Of a stretch of 11,097 nucleotides of DNA, positions 1 through 7,100 are shown piece after piece; position 1 is the stretch's first letter; every line of letters starts with the position of its first letter. The DNA is from Endomicrobium sp. (lineage in GTDB: Bacteria > Elusimicrobiota > Endomicrobiia > Endomicrobiales > Endomicrobiaceae). Location: NCBI GenBank assembly GCA_031260765.1, contig JAISKX010000135.1:1-11097 (forward strand), given 5' to 3'. The translations under genes were made by a program, and so were the position numbers. The notes beneath the pieces were generated by a model, which worked only from the letters and a program-made list of their open reading frames with translations, did no database searches and was not told the origin of the DNA.

Positions 1-27
1 CAATGGGAGTTAAAATAGGATATTATC

Positions 28-1131
28 ATGACACAAAAAAAGATTGCAAAAACTGACAGTAAATTGAATGGTAATTATATCGCGGACATTAAAAAGATTG
101 TAGAGCAAGCGAGAGTAAAATCTTATTCTGCCGTAAATTTTGCTATGGTAGAAGCATATTGGCTTATTGGAGAAAGGATTGCGCAAGAAGAACAGCATGG
201 AAAAAAACGAGCTGATTATGGAGAGTATGTTATTCAAAATGCTTCACAATCTTTAACGAAAGAATTTGGAAAAGGTTTTTCCGAGCGTAGTATTCGTCAA
301 TACAGACAATTTTATTTAATGTTTCCACAATTGCAATTAGACCATGCTAAAGATTCGGCGAACAGCGTTCGCCAAATTCACAAATCATCAATTTATTCAT
401 TAACTTGGTCGCATATACAAAGAATTCTTCGCGTCAGCGATCCCGCCGCGCGCGAGTGGTATATGAAAGAATCTGCTCAACAGATGTGGACTTTCCGCAC
501 GCTTGACCGTAATATAACGACGCTTTATTATCAACGGATAATGGCGTCTGCAAACAAAAACCCCGTTGTCAGAGAAATGCACAATAAAACAAAAGAATTC
601 CAATCCGATAAATTTAATTTTATTAGAAGTCCCAATGTTTTAGAGTTTTTAGGATTGCCATCAAATGCAGGCTATACAGAGGCGGATTTAGAAAAAGCAA
701 TCATCACTCATATTCAACAATTTATGCTTGAACTTGGAAAAGGATTTGCCTTTATATCCCGCCAACAATTGATAAGAACGGAAACTTCTGAATTTTATAT
801 AGACCTTGTCTTCTACAATTATATACTTAAATGTTTTGTTTTAGTTGATTTAAAAACAACTAAAATCACTCATCAAGATATTGGGCAATTGGATATGTAT
901 GTCAGAATGTTTGATGATTTGCAAAAAGGAGAAAATGACAATCCAACAATCGGTATTTTACTTTGCGCTGAAACAGATAAAACCATAGCAAAATATTCTG
1001 TTTTAAATGAAAGCAAGCAATTGTTTGCCTCAAAATATTTGCCGTATCTGCCGACAGAAAGAGAACTTGTTGCAGAGATTGACAAACAAAAAGCGTTTTT
1101 AAAACTTCAAGCGGATAATGTAAAATCATAA
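28..1131 (+). CDS. DUF1016/YhcG-family PD-(D/E)XK nuclease
   Basis: A 367-residue protein with the two-part build of the DUF1016 (YhcG) family. The N-terminal half (about residues 15-165) is helical and holds the typical block around YWLIGERI, YGEYVI and FSERSIRQYRQFY. The C-terminal half (about 180-345) is a PD-(D/E)XK nuclease fold. The likely catalytic residues are D259 in EFYIDLVFYN and the pair D274/K276 in LVDLKTTK. Many relatives have E in place of D274, but D-x-K is an allowed form of the motif. The family is common in defence islands and next to type I restriction loci; its exact substrate is not settled. The start is supported by TAGGA at 16-20, 7 nt before ATG. The RNA ligase gene follows after 26 bp on the same strand, so co-transcription is likely. 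Family assignment is firm; substrate and role are inferred. Confidence 0.9.
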   Translation: MTQKKIAKTDSKLNGNYIADIKKIVEQARVKSYSAVNFAMVEAYWLIGERIAQEEQHGKKRADYGEYVIQNASQSLTKEFGKGFSERSIRQYRQFYLMFPQLQLDHAKDSANSVRQIHKSSIYSLTWSHIQRILRVSDPAAREWYMKESAQQMWTFRTLDRNITTLYYQRIMASANKNPVVREMHNKTKEFQSDKFNFIRSPNVLEFLGLPSNAGYTEADLEKAIITHIQQFMLELGKGFAFISRQQLIRTETSEFYIDLVFYNYILKCFVLVDLKTTKITHQDIGQLDMYVRMFDDLQKGENDNPTIGILLCAETDKTIAKYSVLNESKQLFASKYLPYLPTERELVAEIDKQKAFLKLQADNVKS

Positions 1132-1157
1132 GAACAAATAATTAATGAGGAGAGTAA

Positions 1158-2360
1158 ATGAGAAAATTAGCGAGTATTCAAAAAATTACGGAAATAGTTC
1201 CTATTCACAATTATAGCAGGGTGGTGTTGGCGACAGTTCTTGGGTATAAAAGCGTAATCAAAAAAGGGGAGTTTAAAGTAGGCGATTTGTGCGTGTTTTT
1301 TGAAGTGGATTGCGTCTTGCCCAGAAAACCGGAATATGAATTTATGAGACAGCACGGGTTTAGAATCCGTATGGTAAAAATCTGCGGCGTGTTTTCTGAA
1401 GGGTTAATTATCCGTCTTGAGCAATTGCCTCAATGCGAAATCCTTAAAACAATGCCAGAAGGCTCGGATTGCACGGAGATTTTGGGCGTTGAGAAATACA
1501 TTCCCAAATCCCTTCCCCGCGATGTCAGCAAATATGCAGCGATAATCAAGATTTTAAGAAAAATCCCTATAATAGGCTGGGTGCGCAACTATTTTAAAGA
1601 AAATATGGAAGGAAAGTTTCCCACAAAATATGTCAGCAAAACAGATGAAGACCGCTTTCAAACTATGCCTGAAAAATTAAAATTATTGATTGGGCAAGAG
1701 GTGGTTTGCACAGAAAAGGTGGACGGTTTTTCCGCCACTTATTTAATGGTCAAAAGAATAATACGGCTGCCTTTGCGGAGCAAATTCGTTTATTTTAGCG
1801 GATACAGAAATAAGTTTGACGACCCATTGGACAAAACAGAAATTTATCATATTTCTCAGACCAAAAATATAAAAGCAAAATTACAAAAACTCTTAGAACT
1901 CGTCCGCGAAAAATTTAAGGAAGAGCCGTATCATTTAAAAGGCGTGGCAATTCAGGGCGAGATTTTTGGTATCGGCGTTCAAGGAAATCCCTATAAAGTG
2001 GAAGAAGTCCGCTATAATGTTTTCAATATAAGACCGATATTTAAAGAGCAAATAAGAGTCACTCTTAGCTATGCTGATATGCTCAAACTCTGCCAAGAAA
2101 TAGATTTAGACTGCGTTCCGCTATTGCAAAAAATTGAAATCACAGAAGATTTTATAGATAAAATGTTAAAAGAGGTGGCGACAAGAACATCAACATATAA
2201 TAGTAAAACTCCTATGGAAGGTTTTGTCTGCCGTGTGGAAGGGCAAAAATCCCTCACAACTACCCAAGAAGTAATAGAGTCATTCAAAATCCTAAACCCA
2301 ATATATTTAATGAAATATCAAGACGCTTATGAAAGGCGAATGGGTTTGCGCAATGAATAA
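1158..2360 (+). CDS. ATP-dependent RNA ligase, DRB0094/Rnl5-like
   Basis: A 400-residue nucleotidyltransferase. The N-terminal part (about 1-110) looks like the OB-type domain of the Deinococcus DRB0094 (Rnl5) group: a KITEIVPI strand, then GEFKVGDLCVFFEVDCVLP. A linker with the conserved KTDEDRFQ block leads to the ligase core. Motif I is KVDG at 187-190, with K187 the expected AMP-linked lysine. QGEIFG lies in the middle of the core, EGFVCR at 354-359 fits motif IV, and SFKILNP with K377 fits motif V. Ligases of this group seal 3'-OH/5'-phosphate nicks in RNA-containing duplexes. The protein is somewhat longer than DRB0094, with extra sequence around residues 110-160. A GAGGAG Shine-Dalgarno at 1147-1152 fixes the start. 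By eye the gene is richer in G+C than the hsd genes. It probably shares a transcript with the upstream nuclease; whether the two cooperate is inference. Confidence 0.9.
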   Translation: MRKLASIQKITEIVPIHNYSRVVLATVLGYKSVIKKGEFKVGDLCVFFEVDCVLPRKPEYEFMRQHGFRIRMVKICGVFSEGLIIRLEQLPQCEILKTMPEGSDCTEILGVEKYIPKSLPRDVSKYAAIIKILRKIPIIGWVRNYFKENMEGKFPTKYVSKTDEDRFQTMPEKLKLLIGQEVVCTEKVDGFSATYLMVKRIIRLPLRSKFVYFSGYRNKFDDPLDKTEIYHISQTKNIKAKLQKLLELVREKFKEEPYHLKGVAIQGEIFGIGVQGNPYKVEEVRYNVFNIRPIFKEQIRVTLSYADMLKLCQEIDLDCVPLLQKIEITEDFIDKMLKEVATRTSTYNSKTPMEGFVCRVEGQKSLTTTQEVIESFKILNPIYLMKYQDAYERRMGLRNE

Positions 2361-2374
2361 TCGGCTATTTTCCA

Positions 2375-2563
2375 TCATATACTAAAATCCCAATTTGACT
2401 GAATGCCCCAATATGTATTGACAGCAGCGGACGGGGCTATTGCGTATTGATAACCGATAAATCCGAGCGGCGCAAAAGCCAAAAGAAAATGTAATAGCAC
2501 AACAAATAATGAACTGATGCCTTTTAACCCGTCCACATATTCAATTCTTTGCGTAGTGAACAT
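2375..2563 (-). pseudogene. Truncated acyltransferase-3 family gene (5' stub)
   Basis: The first 34 or so codons match the start of an acyltransferase-3 (OafA/WecH-type) membrane protein: RIEYVDGLKGISSLFVVLLHF is the usual DGLKGI motif running into the first transmembrane helix, followed by FAPLGFIGYQ. The rest of the family, normally 300 or more residues with about ten helices, is missing. The reading frame turns into unrelated sequence and stops at 2375, 15 bp from the 3' end of the RNA ligase gene. A longer frame opens at 2578, but I place the start at 2563 because GGAGAG (complement of 2571-2576) sits 7 nt before that ATG. The intact ribosome site with only a stub of protein argues for a once-functional gene cut by recombination or deletion. 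It could be expressed as a 62-residue membrane peptide, but I see no reason to expect function. Confidence 0.7.
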
Positions 2564-2709
2564 AATTATACTCTCCATTTATTAGACTTCTTACATAACT
2601 GCCCTATGGATTTTTGAATCCACTTGACAGCTTACTCCTCAAAAATCTCGGATATCCAATCAAAAAGTTTTCCAATAGAAAGATTATCTTTTATGAGAAA
2701 GGAATTTAT
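2564..2709. other. Short intergenic segment between stub and toxin gene
   Basis: No complete gene is supported here. On the - strand, the frame of the upstream 133-residue gene continues after its TAA for about 25 more codons (2632-2709, including FLIKDNLSIGKLFDW) to a second TAA. A small perfect stem (TGGATT/AATCCA, 2607-2622, loop of 4) is too weak and lacks a T-run, so I do not call it a terminator. A TTGACA at 2624-2629 on the + strand has no partner -10 at a proper distance. Confidence 0.4.
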
Positions 2710-3111
2710 TTAGGAATTAAAAATTTTATTTATATCGTCATACCGTTCAAAAACTTCTTTTTTCCACCAAGAAGTTTCTTCTCTTGCGGCAATATCGGCT
2801 TTACTATACACTAACAGAATACGAACTTGTCTGATATTCTCATCAATACATAAAATACATCTATTGCCTGAAGATTTTGGAGATATGCGGGTTCCTTCAA
2901 CTGCAAAATCTAATTTGACGAGTTTATAAGAAGCGCTTGTTTTAATTAAATCTGCTCGTTTATATAAAAGCATTGTATCTATGCGCTCACAAACTGCAAT
3001 TATGTCTTTTAAAGTTCTGTCCCATGCGCTCTTATATTTTTTTATAAAAGTTTTAATAAAATGCCTTTGCGTATATTGTTCTAAAACAACATTATAATTT
3101 GATGTCGCCAT
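2710..3111 (-). CDS. Putative toxin partner of Panacea antitoxin (unassigned fold)
   Basis: A 133-residue soluble protein I cannot place in a named family. It starts inside the end of the antitoxin gene (20 bp overlap, different frame). The Shine-Dalgarno is weak (CGGAA), so translation probably depends on coupling. The N-terminal half looks helical (about 8-55). The second half alternates short strands: YKLVKLDFAVEG, NRCILCID and VRILLVYSKADI, then a helix after ETSWWKKEV. That strand layout, with the VYSK segment before the last helix, resembles RelE/ParE/HigB-type toxins, but I see no clear catalytic set. Panacea (DUF4065) antitoxins are known to pair with many unrelated toxins in two-gene operons, so context makes this the likely toxin. 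Function is inferred from position only. Confidence 0.65.
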   Translation of the reverse strand: MATSNYNVVLEQYTQRHFIKTFIKKYKSAWDRTLKDIIAVCERIDTMLLYKRADLIKTSASYKLVKLDFAVEGTRISPKSSGNRCILCIDENIRQVRILLVYSKADIAAREETSWWKKEVFERYDDINKIFNS

Positions 3112-3808
3112 ATACTTTTTCCGGTTCTTCTTGAGTAATTAATCCATAGGGAATAATCTCGCCGTCCCTGCAAATCTGCCAAGGTAATTGTTCATGCGTA
3201 AAATCTACTAAATCCTGCGTTGCTTTGCCTTTCCAAGCATTTCCAATTTTGTTTATCAAAGCAAGTTCTTCTTTTGACAATTTATCGGTAGGGGCGTTTT
3301 CTTCTATAAGAGAAAACAGTATGGCTTTACCTTTTGGCTCGCGAATTATTAACCCGTTTTCTTCCATTTCATCTAATGCGCGAAAATAAATATCTGCCAC
3401 AGGACCTTGAGGCAGTCTGCGGTATTGCATTTGAGACATAGATTGATTCTTTATGTAATACCAAATAAAATCGGCAAGATATGCTAATTTCGCCAATTTT
3501 GTTTTTGTGATTTTGCCATCAGCATCCGCTCCAAATTTCAAAGAATTTAAAATAATCTGTTTGTATTTTTCTACGGATTCTATCGGGTCGCAAAAAATTT
3601 CCGCTCCATCAATAGACCCTACAATTTCTTCAAGGCTGATTCTAAACGCTATCGCTAATGATTTTGCTTGGGTTAAAGTCAAATCCTTTTTACAATTTTC
3701 TATATTATTATATGTAGGGCGGCTAACGCCTATAATATCGGCTGCTTGCTGCTGCGTAAGTCCTCGCGCTAAACGCGCTTTTTCTATAGAATTGATTTGT
3801 TTATTCAT
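3092..3808 (-). CDS. XRE-Panacea (DUF4065/SocA-like) antitoxin and repressor
   Basis: A 238-residue two-domain protein. Residues about 6-64 are an XRE/Cro helix-turn-helix: ARLARGLTQQQAADIIGVSR, then PTYNNIENCKKDLTL. Residues about 100-215 are the Panacea/DUF4065 domain of the SocA type, shown by KLAKLAYLADFIWYY and the hallmark RLPQGPVADIYFRALDEM (131-148). The Panacea domain neutralises toxins directly, and the helix-turn-helix should bind the operon's own promoter. The gene is first in a two-gene operon and overlaps the probable toxin gene by 20 bp. A perfect AGGAGG (complement of 3817-3822), 8 nt before the ATG, confirms the start. Palindromes just upstream are good candidates for autoregulation. 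The domain calls are firm; neutralisation of the neighbour is inference from family and context. Confidence 0.88.
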   Translation of the reverse strand: MNKQINSIEKARLARGLTQQQAADIIGVSRPTYNNIENCKKDLTLTQAKSLAIAFRISLEEIVGSIDGAEIFCDPIESVEKYKQIILNSLKFGADADGKITKTKLAKLAYLADFIWYYIKNQSMSQMQYRRLPQGPVADIYFRALDEMEENGLIIREPKGKAILFSLIEENAPTDKLSKEELALINKIGNAWKGKATQDLVDFTHEQLPWQICRDGEIIPYGLITQEEPEKVYGDIKL

Positions 3809-3828
3809 TTTTTATGCCTCCTATTTGA

Positions 3829-3844
3829 TATATGCTAACATATA
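3829..3844. promoter_or_regulatory. Palindromic candidate operator, TATATG-4-CATATA
   Basis: A perfect inverted repeat with 6-bp arms and a 4-bp centre lies 20 bp upstream of the antitoxin ATG and covers the proposed -10. A dimeric XRE regulator typically binds such a site, so self-repression by the antitoxin is the simplest reading. The sequence is A+T-rich, so chance occurrence is possible. Confidence 0.45.
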
Positions 3845-3860
3845 GAAGTAAAAAAATCAA
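3832..3860 (-). promoter_or_regulatory. Candidate promoter of the antitoxin-toxin operon
   Basis: On the - strand, TTGATT (complement of 3855-3860) is followed after 17 bp by TAGCAT (complement of 3832-3837), with TGT directly before it as an extended -10. The start of transcription would fall near 3825, leaving a very short leader that begins about at the AGGAGG. The -10 is weak alone; the spacing, extended -10 and overlap with a palindrome support it. Confidence 0.4.
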
Positions 3861-3887
3861 ACATTGAATGTAAAAAGAATGTACATT
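3861..3887. repeat. AATGT half-sites: direct repeat and two palindromes
   Basis: GAATGTA occurs at 3866-3872 and again at 3877-3883, exactly 11 bp apart, about one helical turn. Each copy also forms a palindrome with its flank: ACATT-G-AATGT at 3861-3871 and AATGTACATT at 3878-3887. The cluster lies directly upstream of the proposed -35 of the antitoxin operon and before the rightward hsd promoter, so it could be a second regulator site. No binding protein can be named. Confidence 0.4.
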
Positions 3888-3940
3888 TGGGGCTATATAA
3901 ACTTTAACTTTCATTGTTGAGCAATTTAAATGTATTTTTT

Positions 3941-3969
3941 TTGACTTCACGCGCCCTTTTTGATACTAT
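3941..3969 (+). promoter_or_regulatory. Sigma-70-type promoter facing hsdR
   Basis: TTGACT (3941-3946) and TACTAT (3964-3969) are spaced 17 bp apart. TGA immediately before the -10 makes it an extended -10 promoter. Transcription would start near 3976 and give a leader of about 200 nt before hsdR, containing a ribosome site, a 58-codon ORF and a terminator-like hairpin. This is the best rightward promoter I see in the divergent region. A weaker alternative is TTGTAT-18-TATATC at 4093-4122. Confidence 0.55.
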
Positions 3970-4002
3970 CCCGCCAATCCAAAACAAAAGGAACTCTCTT
4001 AA

Positions 4003-4179
4003 ATGACAAGCGCTTTTTTAACTTCACCTGTATTGCCAATAGGTATATTTAATTTCAAGTCAAAAACGCATTATAAAATCAATCAGTTTTTATTGTATTG
4101 CATATCATTTATACACTATATCAAAAACACCTTTCGGCATTTTGCCAAAGGTGTTTTTGTTTTATGGGATAAACAATGA
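4003..4179 (+). CDS. 58-residue leader ORF overlapping hsdR start
   Basis: An open frame of 58 codons starts at ATG 4003, with AAGGA at 3988-3992, 10 nt upstream, and lies about 27 nt after the predicted transcription start. Its TGA (4177-4179) overlaps the hsdR ATG (4176) in the ATGA arrangement typical of coupled genes. The product begins MTSAFLTSPVLPIG, has a hydrophobic stretch FLLYCISFIHYI near the middle, and ends FAKGVFVLWDKQ; I do not recognise it. Its last third is encoded by the terminator-like hairpin at 4123-4158, so ribosomes on it would melt that hairpin. It could be a regulatory leader peptide or a chance frame in A+T-rich DNA. The ribosome site, promoter placement and stop/start overlap together favour real translation. 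Confidence 0.4.
   Translation: MTSAFLTSPVLPIGIFNFKSKTHYKINQFLLYCISFIHYIKNTFRHFAKGVFVLWDKQ
4123..4164 (+). terminator. Strong intrinsic-terminator hairpin in the hsdR leader
   Basis: Arms AAAAACACCTTT (4123-4134) and AAAGGTGTTTTT (4147-4158) pair perfectly. Above them, after one bulged C, GGCA pairs with TGCC around a 3-base loop. A T-rich tail (TTTTTGTTTT, 4154-4163) follows. The A-run before and T-run after make it potentially bidirectional. It ends only 12-17 nt before the hsdR ATG, and no + strand gene apart from the leader ORF lies between the predicted promoter and it. It may therefore be an attenuator of hsdR, or a relic of a gene that once lay upstream. Confidence 0.75.
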
Positions 4180-7100
4180 CAACCTATAATTTCAATGAAA
4201 ACACAAGAGTGAAAATCCCCGCCATTTTAACCTTAACAAGACTTGGTTATAAATACTTGTCTTTAAAAGATATTGATTGGGATAAGCAAACTAACATAGT
4301 TGAAAGCATATTTTTAACATCGTCAAAAAAAATCAATCCTACAGTAGAAGAAGCCGAACTTAAAAAACACCTTAAAAAAATTCAAACAATTCTTGATAAT
4401 CAAGACTTAGGGGAAGCATTTTATTCCTTACTTGCATCAAAGTCAGGGATAAAAATAATAGACTTTGAAAATCCTCAAAACAATACTTTCAATGTGGTTA
4501 CAGAAATGCCTTGCAAAAATGACGATGAAGAGTTTAGACCTGACATTACTATTTTAGTCAATGGGATGCCGCTTTCTTTTATAGAGGTAAAAAAGCCAAA
4601 CAATAAAGAAGGTATGCTTGCTGAAAGAGAGAGAATAAACAAAAGATGTCAAAATATGAAATTTCGAAAATTTATCAACATAACGCAGATAATGTTATTT
4701 TCTAATAATATGGAATATGAAGATGGAGCAATACAGCAAGTTCAAGGCGCTTTTTATGCTACAACCGCCAAAGAAAAAGTTTTATTCAATCAATTTAAGG
4801 AAGAAATACAATCAGAACTTTATCAATATTTAAAAGACCAAGATGATGAAATAGAAAATTTTGTTTTAAAAGATACAAACAATTCTACAATCAAATACTC
4901 TAAAGAGTTTATTGAGAATAAAAATACTGAAAAACCAACAAATAGGATAATCCTATCTTTATTTAGTATTCAAAGATTTCTAACCGTATTAGAATACGGC
5001 ATTGCTTATATAAAAAAATCAGATGAGAATGGAGCAAGACATACAGAAAAACACATAATTCGGTATCCGCAATTTTTTGCGAGCCTTGCAATAAGAAGAA
5101 AGTTAGAAGATGGCGATAAAAAAGGAATAATTTGGCATACGCAAGGAAGCGGTAAAACAGCGCTTTCTTATTTCAATGTTAAATGGCTAACAGATTATTT
5201 TTCTAAAAAGCAGACGCTTCCAAAATTTTATTTTATTGTTGATAGAATAGATTTATTAAAACAAGCAAGGGAAGAGTTTACAATCAGAGGGTTAAAAATA
5301 AATTCTATTGACAGTAAAGAAGATTTCGTTAAGGATTTAAAAAAAGTATCTACATTAACAGGCGTTTCAGGAAAAAACGAAATTACAGTTTTAAATATAC
5401 ATAAGTTCTCTCAAGAATCAAGAGCAACTACTAAAAATGACTACAATGTTCAAACACAAAGAATATATTTTATAGATGAAGCGCACAGAAGTTATAATCC
5501 CAAGGGCAGTTTTCTTGCCAACTTAACCCAATCAGACCCGAACGCTATAATGATTTCTCTTACAGGGACCCCATTGCTTGCAAAAGACGGCGGCAAAATT
5601 AGAGTTGGTTCAAAAGAAATTTTCGGGGACTATATACATAAATATTACTACGACCAATCTATTAAAGATGGCTATACAATACGGCTTATTCGCGAAGAAA
5701 TAGATACAAAATATAAGGAAGAACTAAATAAAACTTTACAAGATTTAGAAATCAAACAGACTGATAAAAATATCCAACTTGTTTATGCTCATCAAAAATT
5801 TTGTAAGCCATTACTTGAGTATATTGTCAAAGATTTTACAAAAAGCCGTATCAGGTATAATGACAATAGTATTGGGGGTATGGTAGTCTGTGCAAGTTCT
5901 GAACAAGCGGAAATACTTTTTAATTTGTTTAAAGAAAATTATCAAAATAAAGCGCAAGATGACAGCGCTGTCAATTCAGCCGCTTTAATTTTGCACGATT
6001 TTGAAGATAAAACTACAAGGGCAGACAATATAACTAAATTTAAAGAAGGGAAAATAGATTTGCTTTTTGTTTTTAATATGCTTTTAACTGGGTTTGATGC
6101 TCCAAGACTTAAAAAACTATATCTAAATAGGGTTGTTAAAGACCATAACTTGCTTCAAACTCTTACAAGAGTAAATAGACCATATAAAACTTTTTCTTAT
6201 GGATATGTTGTTGATTTTGCAGATATTAGGAGAGAGTTTGATTTGACAAACCGTCAGTATTGGCAGGAATTACAAGGCGATTTAGGGAAAGATTTACAAG
6301 GGTATTCATTACTTTTTAAAACAAAAGAAGAAATAGAACAGGAATTGCAAGAAATTCACACAAATCTTTTTATATATGCTACCGATAATGCTGAAAAGTT
6401 TTCAGAACAAATAAATCAGATTACCAGCAAGGATAGTTTACTCGCAATACGCAAAAGTCTTACAAATGCAAAAGAACTGTATAATCTTATTCGTTATAAA
6501 GGCAAAGACTATGAAGCATTGCTTGAAAAATTAGATTTTAAAAAATTCGCGTCTTTATTGAATGTGGTTGAAGACAGAATAAATTTTATAAATACAAAAG
6601 CAGCGCTATCTCAAGGCGCAGGCGACAAGATTCTTATAAATGAAGCTATAGAAAACTATATTTTTAATTTTATAAAAACAGGCGAATATGAATTAAAAAT
6701 GGTTGCTGATAAATTCTATCAGCAATATATAAAAGTTAGTCGCGCCTGTAAAAACAATATTGATAAAAAAGACCCGCGATATGTGTCTATAATGGAAGAG
6801 ATAAAAAGAATTTTTCAAAAAAAGGATATTTCCCAAATGTCTCAAAAAGATTTAGAAGATAATATCAAAATTCTTGATGATGTTTTTCTAACAATATACG
6901 AATTAAATAGACAGGATGGCTTAAAATCGTATAAATATCATAATGACGCAAAATTCGTCCGTGTTCATAAAGAACTTTTAAGAAGCGGGAAGGTAAATAT
7001 ATTAGAAGAAAAAATATTTAAAGCCTTGCTTAGCGTGAAAGAAAAAACTGATGAAGAACTTTTAAATTCAGACCTACTTTCAAATATGTCTTATTTTGAA

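Noticed and set aside
2607..2622. TGGATT/AATCCA stem as terminator of the toxin operon or an IS end
   Set aside because: Only 6 bp of stem, no T-run, no matching inverted copy or target duplication seen, and no transposase nearby.
2614..2814. 66-codon + strand frame
   Set aside because: It overlaps the - strand toxin gene, has no ribosome site and its product is not protein-like; it is a shadow frame.
3507..3845. 112-codon + strand frame opposite the antitoxin gene
   Set aside because: It is the antisense reading of a clear XRE-Panacea gene and has no supporting signals.
3861..3887. CRISPR or iteron array from the GAATGTA repeats
   Set aside because: Only two short copies 11 bp apart, with no spacers, no further units and no Rep or Cas gene.
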